DNA from: Methyloceanibacter superfactus | Lineage (GTDB): Bacteria > Pseudomonadota > Alphaproteobacteria > Rhizobiales > Methyloligellaceae | Length of the DNA: 64,000 bases | NCBI RefSeq assembly: GCF_001723305.1 | Contig: NZ_LPWF01000025.1 | Coordinates: 142,664-206,663 of the forward strand | Reading direction: 5' to 3' | Part shown: one piece after another, positions 60,132 through 64,000 of the stretch | How the letters are laid out: the number at the start of each line of letters is the position of its first letter | Numbering within the stretch: position 1 is the stretch's first letter | The notes under the pieces: model-generated | Databases searched by the model: none | Seen by the model: only the letters and a program-made list of their open reading frames with translations | Told to the model about the DNA's origin: nothing | Translations under genes and position numbers: made by a program

Positions 60132-63100
60132 GTGAACTCGCTACTGCTGACACTCACAGCGTTGTTCATTCTGGTGCTGAGTGCGCTGTTCGCCGCGCCG
60201 CTCTTCATCGATTGGAACGACTATCGCCCGGCCTTCGAGCAGCAGGCCACGAAGCTGCTCGGCCGCGCGGTCAAGGTGAACGGCGAGGTCCGTCTCAGGC
60301 TCCTGCCGGCGCCGGAGCTGAAATTCGACGACGTCGTGGTGGCGGACGAGGACGGCAGCCTGGAAGAGCCGTTCCTCACCGTGAAGTCGCTGCAAGCGCG
60401 GCTCAATATCAGCACGCTGTTCACCGGCACCGTCGAGGCCCACCAACTCTCGATCGTCGAGCCGACCTTGCGCCTCGAGGTCAAGTCCGACGGCAGGGGC
60501 AATTGGGGCGACGTGGGCCGGCCCGGCGTCGCCGTACCCTTCGCGCCCAAGGAGGTGCTGCTCGACGCGGTGCGCGTCAGCGGCGGCACCATCGAGATCG
60601 TCAAGGACGGCGTCCCGAAATTCACCTTCACCAATATCGACGGCGAGGCGAGCGCCGCCTCCTTGTCGGGCCCCTACAAGGTCTCCACTGAATACGATTA
60701 CGAGGGGCGCCGCCAAAGCTTGCGCTTCTCCACCGGCGCCATGGATGCGGCCGGCAAGTTCCGCCTCAAGGCGGCCTTGCGCGATCCCGACCGCGCGGCC
60801 GTCTATCAGCTCGACGGCGGCGTGACCGGGCTCGGCGTCAGGCCCGACTACGACGGCACCATCGTCATGCGCATGACCAATCCGGCGGCGATCGTGACGT
60901 CCGCGGCCAAAGAGGGTGCGCAGGAGCGTGCCGAGGCGCCGCCGTCTGTCGAAGAAGCACCGCCCGCGATGGACGACGCGCAAGCCGCGCCCAGCGCGCC
61001 GGCAAGTCCGATCGACAGCGCCTCCTTCATCGAGTTGAAGGGCAAGCTCCGGGCCGCGCCCGACCGGGCCGAGCTGCCGGACTTCGAGCTCACCGTGCAC
61101 GCCAAGGGCCGCCCGCAAATCTTGAAGGGCAGTCTCGCGCTCGAGTTCGGCGAGAGGTTCAAGGCCGACGGCCGGATCAACGCGCGCTTCGTCGATCTCG
61201 ACGCGCTGTTCGGCACGGCTACCGACGGCAAGAGGCCGGCCCCGGCCGCGGTCCTCTATCAATTCGCCGACTGGGTGCTGGACGAGGCCGCTGGGCTCGG
61301 CCAAGGCGTGCTCGTGATGGATATCGAGCAGGCGGGTCTCGGCGGCGATGTGGTCGGCGGCCTCGACGTGGAGCTCACCGCCCGCGACGGCGGCGTCACC
61401 ATCGAGCGGCTGAAGGCGGTGCTGCCCGGCGACAATCGCATCGACGTGTCGGGCCGGCTGCGGCAAGGCGCCATGGGCCCCGTCTTCGCCGGTCCCATCG
61501 AGATCGAAGGCGAGAGCCTGCGCGCGCTGACCCGCTGGGCGGGCGACCGGGTCATGAGCGGCCAAACCTCCGTCGGCGACTATGCGCTGTCGGCCTTCGC
61601 CACCATCGGCGACGGCGCGTTGACCTTGGCCGACGCGCAAGGGGAGGTGAGCGGCACCAAGTTTCGTGGCCGCCTCCAATACCAGGGCGGCACCCGCAAC
61701 GTGATCGAGCTGGCGCTCGACAGCGACCGCCTGGACCTGCGCGACATGCTGGGCGGCGGGCCGATCTGGCGCGCCTGGCTCGGCGAGGATACCGGCACCG
61801 CGACTGACACCGGCACCGGCGCCGAACCGGGCGGTGAGAGCGGCGAAAGCCTCCTGACCCAGCTCCGCGACGACGACGTGCGCGCCACCTTGAAGGTCGG
61901 CGAACTGCTGCTGCCGAACATCCCCGCGGGCAAGCTCGACGCGCAGCTCGCGTTAGTCGACGGCACCCTCGACATCGAGGCGCTCGATTTTGCCGCGCCG
62001 GGCGCCATCGCGCTGAACGGCAAGGGCCGCATCGCCGATCTCGCCGCCGTCGCCTGCGGGCCGGGTCGACCTCAGCCTCCAGGCGCAGACCACCGACGCC
62101 TTGCGCGTTCTCACCGAGCTCTTCGGCCTCCCCGAGGACGTGAGCAAATCGAAGCAGCTTTCGGCGCTCGCGCCGCTCGACATCCGCGCCGCGTTGGCGG
62201 CCGGCCGCGACGGCGAGGAGACCAAGATCTCGCTCGAATTGAGCGGCCAGGTCGGCGGCTCCGACATGGCCTTTGTCGGCCGCGCCAAGGGCGAGCCGGC
62301 GAAGCTCGGCGACGCGAGATCGACATCGGCGGCAGCGTCACCGGCGAGCGGCCTCAGGCGCTGCTGGTGCTGCTGTTCCCCGATCTGCCGCAAGACCGCA
62401 TCGCCGAGGCCGCTGGCGCCGACGGCACGCTGTCCCTCAAGATCGCCGGCGTGCCGAACGTGAAGCTCACCGGCCGCGCCGCGCTCGAGACCGCGGCGCT
62501 CCAGCTTTCCTTCGACGGCCACGGCGCACTGAAAGACCAAGGCGTCGCCCTGACCGGCCATGCCGCCCTCGCCACCCAGGATGCGAGCCTCGCCTTGCCG
62601 TTTGTCGGTCTCGACGCCCCGCCGAGCGCGCAAGGCGTGCCGCTGACGGTCAGCGCCGACGTGGTCAAGGAGGGCGGCACCATCGATCTCGATGCGGTCA
62701 AGTCGGAGATTGCCGGCAATGCCGTCGACGGCCGCGCCCATTTCGAACGCGGCGACGGCAAGACCCGCTTCGACATCACGGCCAATGCCGACCGGGCGTC
62801 CTTGCCGGCGATGCTCGGCGTGCTGGTGGCCTGGGAGCGCACGGCCTCGACCGAGGAGATGCTGGGCACGGTCGGCGCCAACGCCGCCGAGGTCTGGCCC
62901 GCGCGCGGCTTCGCCCTCGAGGTCCTCGACGACACCGAAGGCGACATCGCGCTCACCGCCGAGACGCTTGTGCTCGGGGCGCCGTTCGAGGTGGCGAACG
63001 CGACCCTGAAGGCGCGGGTCGACCGCGACGGCCTCACCGTCACCGATCTCGAAGGCGGCCTGTTCGGCGGCGCGCTGGCCGCGTCGGGCGTCCTGTCGCC

Positions 63101-64000
63101 GCGCGGCGGCGGGGCGGCGGTGACGGCGCAAGCCGAGCTCACCGGCGGCCAGTTGGCGGCCCTGTCGCAAAGCGTGGCCGGCGCGCGTCTCGCCACCGGC
63201 CCGTTCGACATGAGCTTCGCCGTCGAAGGGGAGGGTTTGAGCCCGCCCGGCATCGTTGCCGGCTTGGGCGGCAAGGGAACGCTGACGCTCGGCGCCGGCA
63301 CGCTGCTCGCGCTGAACCCGGGGCCGCTGCGCCGGGTCGCCGCCAAGGCCAAGAGCAACATCAAGGCCACCAAGGAGGAGATCGCGGCGGACACGCAGAC
63401 CGTGCGCCGGACGCTCACCAAGGGCATCTACGATTATGCGCCGGTGCGCATTCCCTTCGAGGTCAAGAACGGCACCTTGCGGCTCGCCCCGGCGACGCTG
63501 GCCACCACCGGCGCCGACACCGAGATCAACGGCTATGTGGAGCTTGCCAGCCTCCGCCTCGACAGCGAGTGGCGCATGGCTCTCACCGGCAAGAACAGTG
63601 AGGGCGTGCCGCCGGTGACCGTGCTGTTCGCCGGGCCGCTCGATACCGCGCGCGACATCGCGCCCTCCATCGATACCGCCGCGATCGAGAGTTATCTGAC
63701 CATCAAGCGCATGCAGGAGGACGTCGAGCGGCTCGAGACCCTCGACGTGTCCGGCCGCAGCGCGGCCCAGGAAGCGGCGGCGCGCGAGGCGAAGGAGGCC
63801 GCCGAGGCCGCCGCCGAGCGCGCCGCGCAAGAGGCGGCCGCCGAACAGGCTGCCCAAGCGGAAGCGAAAGCCGCGGCCCAGGCAGCGGCTGACGCGAGAG
63901 CCGCCGCTGAAGCCAAGGCCGCCGCCGAAGCCAAGGCTGCCGCTGAAGCCAAGGCTGCCGCTGAAGCCAAGGCTGCCGCTGAAGCCAAAGCTGCAGCCGA
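60132..64000 (+). CDS. AsmA family protein, C-terminus outside window, compensated frameshift inside
   Basis: At least 1289 codons in one open frame from GTG 60132 to the right edge. A signal/anchor segment (about 1-25, [29 protein letters not shown]) is followed by the AsmA N-terminal domain ([36 protein letters not shown]). A long beta-rich chorein-like region and AsmA_2-like C-terminal domain follow ([22 protein letters not shown].., [24 protein letters not shown]). The tail is an Ala/Glu/Lys helix repeat. AsmA proteins act in envelope lipid transport. Between about 62050 and 62310 the frame is off by one (extra G, later one G missing); the adjacent frame reads [26 protein letters not shown]. 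Confidence 0.88.
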   Translation, partial: MNSLLLTLTALFILVLSALFAAPLFIDWNDYRPAFEQQATKLLGRAVKVNGEVRLRLLPAPELKFDDVVVADEDGSLEEPFLTVKSLQARLNISTLFTGTVEAHQLSIVEPTLRLEVKSDGRGNWGDVGRPGVAVPFAPKEVLLDAVRVSGGTIEIVKDGVPKFTFTNIDGEASAASLSGPYKVSTEYDYEGRRQSLRFSTGAMDAAGKFRLKAALRDPDRAAVYQLDGGVTGLGVRPDYDGTIVMRMTNPAAIVTSAAKEGAQERAEAPPSVEEAPPAMDDAQAAPSAPASPIDSASFIELKGKLRAAPDRAELPDFELTVHAKGRPQILKGSLALEFGERFKADGRINARFVDLDALFGTATDGKRPAPAAVLYQFADWVLDEAAGLGQGVLVMDIEQAGLGGDVVGGLDVELTARDGGVTIERLKAVLPGDNRIDVSGRLRQGAMGPVFAGPIEIEGESLRALTRWAGDRVMSGQTSVGDYALSAFATIGDGALTLADAQGEVSGTKFRGRLQYQGGTRNVIELALDSDRLDLRDMLGGGPIWRAWLGEDTGTATDTGTGAEPGGESGESLLTQLRDDDVRATLKVGELLLPNIPAGKLDAQLALVDGTLDIEALDFAAPGAIALNGKGRIADLAAVACGPGRPQPPGADHRRLARSHRALRPPRGREQIEAAFGARAARHPRRVGGRPRRRGDQDLARIERPGRRLRHGLCRPRQGRAGEARRREIDIGGSVTGERPQALLVLLFPDLPQDRIAEAAGADGTLSLKIAGVPNVKLTGRAALETAALQLSFDGHGALKDQGVALTGHAALATQDASLALPFVGLDAPPSAQGVPLTVSADVVKEGGTIDLDAVKSEIAGNAVDGRAHFERGDGKTRFDITANADRASLPAMLGVLVAWERTASTEEMLGTVGANAAEVWPARGFALEVLDDTEGDIALTAETLVLGAPFEVANATLKARVDRDGLTVTDLEGGLFGGALAASGVLSPRGGGAAVTAQAELTGGQLAALSQSVAGARLATGPFDMSFAVEGEGLSPPGIVAGLGGKGTLTLGAGTLLALNPGPLRRVAAKAKSNIKATKEEIAADTQTVRRTLTKGIYDYAPVRIPFEVKNGTLRLAPATLATTGADTEINGYVELASLRLDSEWRMALTGKNSEGVPPVTVLFAGPLDTARDIAPSIDTAAIESYLTIKRMQEDVERLETLDVSGRSAAQEAAAREAKEAAEAAAERAAQEAAAEQAAQAEAKAAAQAAADARAAAEAKAAAEAKAAAEAKAAAEAKAAAEAKAAA
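63907..64000 (+). repeat. Tandem 18-bp repeat encoding AEAKAA
   Basis: At least five near-identical copies of GCTGAAGCCAAGGCTGCC (variants GCCGAAG, AAAGCTGCA) at the end of the AsmA gene. Each encodes Ala-Glu-Ala-Lys-Ala-Ala, so it extends a charged helix or coiled coil. It continues beyond the right edge. Confidence 0.9.

Noticed and set aside
61953..63857. Long open frame on the minus strand, opposite AsmA
   Set aside because: Gly/Ala/Arg-rich shadow of a GC-rich coding strand; no domain or ribosome site, while the plus strand encodes a clear AsmA protein.
63907..64000. CRISPR-like array at the right edge
   Set aside because: Units are contiguous 18-bp copies without spacers and lie in frame in AsmA.

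Overview
The window looks like a chromosomal segment of a GC-rich alphaproteobacterium, most likely a Hyphomicrobiales (Rhizobiales-type) organism. The evidence is the alphaproteobacterial cell-wall and division cluster, an FtsZ with a long linker ending in an [12 protein letters not shown] tail, DUF2852, DUF1328, DUF4142/PRC-barrel and DUF421 genes, a gamma carbonic anhydrase, and many GTG/TTG starts. The genus cannot be fixed from the sequence. There is no sign of prophage, insertion sequence, CRISPR or tRNA.

Layout. 1-4.3 kb: a secreted VWA protein cut by the left edge, a ZIP metal transporter and a Ca2+/H+ antiporter in one unit, a divergent TetR regulator with a palindromic operator, and a GH25 muramidase. 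4.5-5.9 kb: DUF2852 and two small secreted proteins. 5.9-11.3 kb: flavin monooxygenase, a fused 5-oxoprolinase and a gamma carbonic anhydrase. 11.4-15.8 kb: envelope and stress genes (DUF421, DUF4142/PRC-barrel, DjlA-like co-chaperone, peptidoglycan amidase). 15.9-18.8 kb: three paralogous secreted YHS-like proteins next to a Crp/Fnr regulator, with two near-identical CRP-type palindromes; this is the best candidate for an undescribed system. 19.1-19.5 kb: RNase P RNA. 19.6-23.2 kb: DUF1328, katG and a lipoprotein alpha/beta hydrolase.

23.4-48.8 kb holds an unbroken dcw cluster on the plus strand: mraZ-rsmH-ftsL-ftsI-murE-murF-mraY-murD-ftsW-murG-murC-murB-ddl-ftsQ-ftsA-ftsZ, then lpxC-bamD-recN-ligA. 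It is preceded by a 10-bp-phased array of CCCAT repeats lying over a TTGACG promoter, matching the known MraZ operator design. Products carry lipid II synthesis from UDP-MurNAc to flippase-linked SEDS/PBP synthesis and Z-ring assembly, followed by LPS and outer-membrane assembly and DNA repair genes.

48.8-64 kb: SemiSWEET, an M24B aminopeptidase, prmA, small secreted proteins, a ChaC-like gamma-glutamylcyclotransferase, a UvrD/PcrA helicase, a DUF4760-like membrane protein, a tandem pair of four-cysteine secreted paralogs, a hemolysin III family protein, a GlcD/D-lactate dehydrogenase-type flavoprotein and a large AsmA family protein cut by the right edge.

A dominating technical feature is the large number of one- or two-base indels, many in short C or G runs. 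They split or locally scramble at least seventeen genes, including essential ones (ftsZ, ftsA, ftsQ, murD, ligA, rsmH). These read as assembly/sequencing errors, not gene decay. Several are compensated pairs that leave one long open frame containing a false Arg/Ser-rich patch. Coordinates below span the restored gene.
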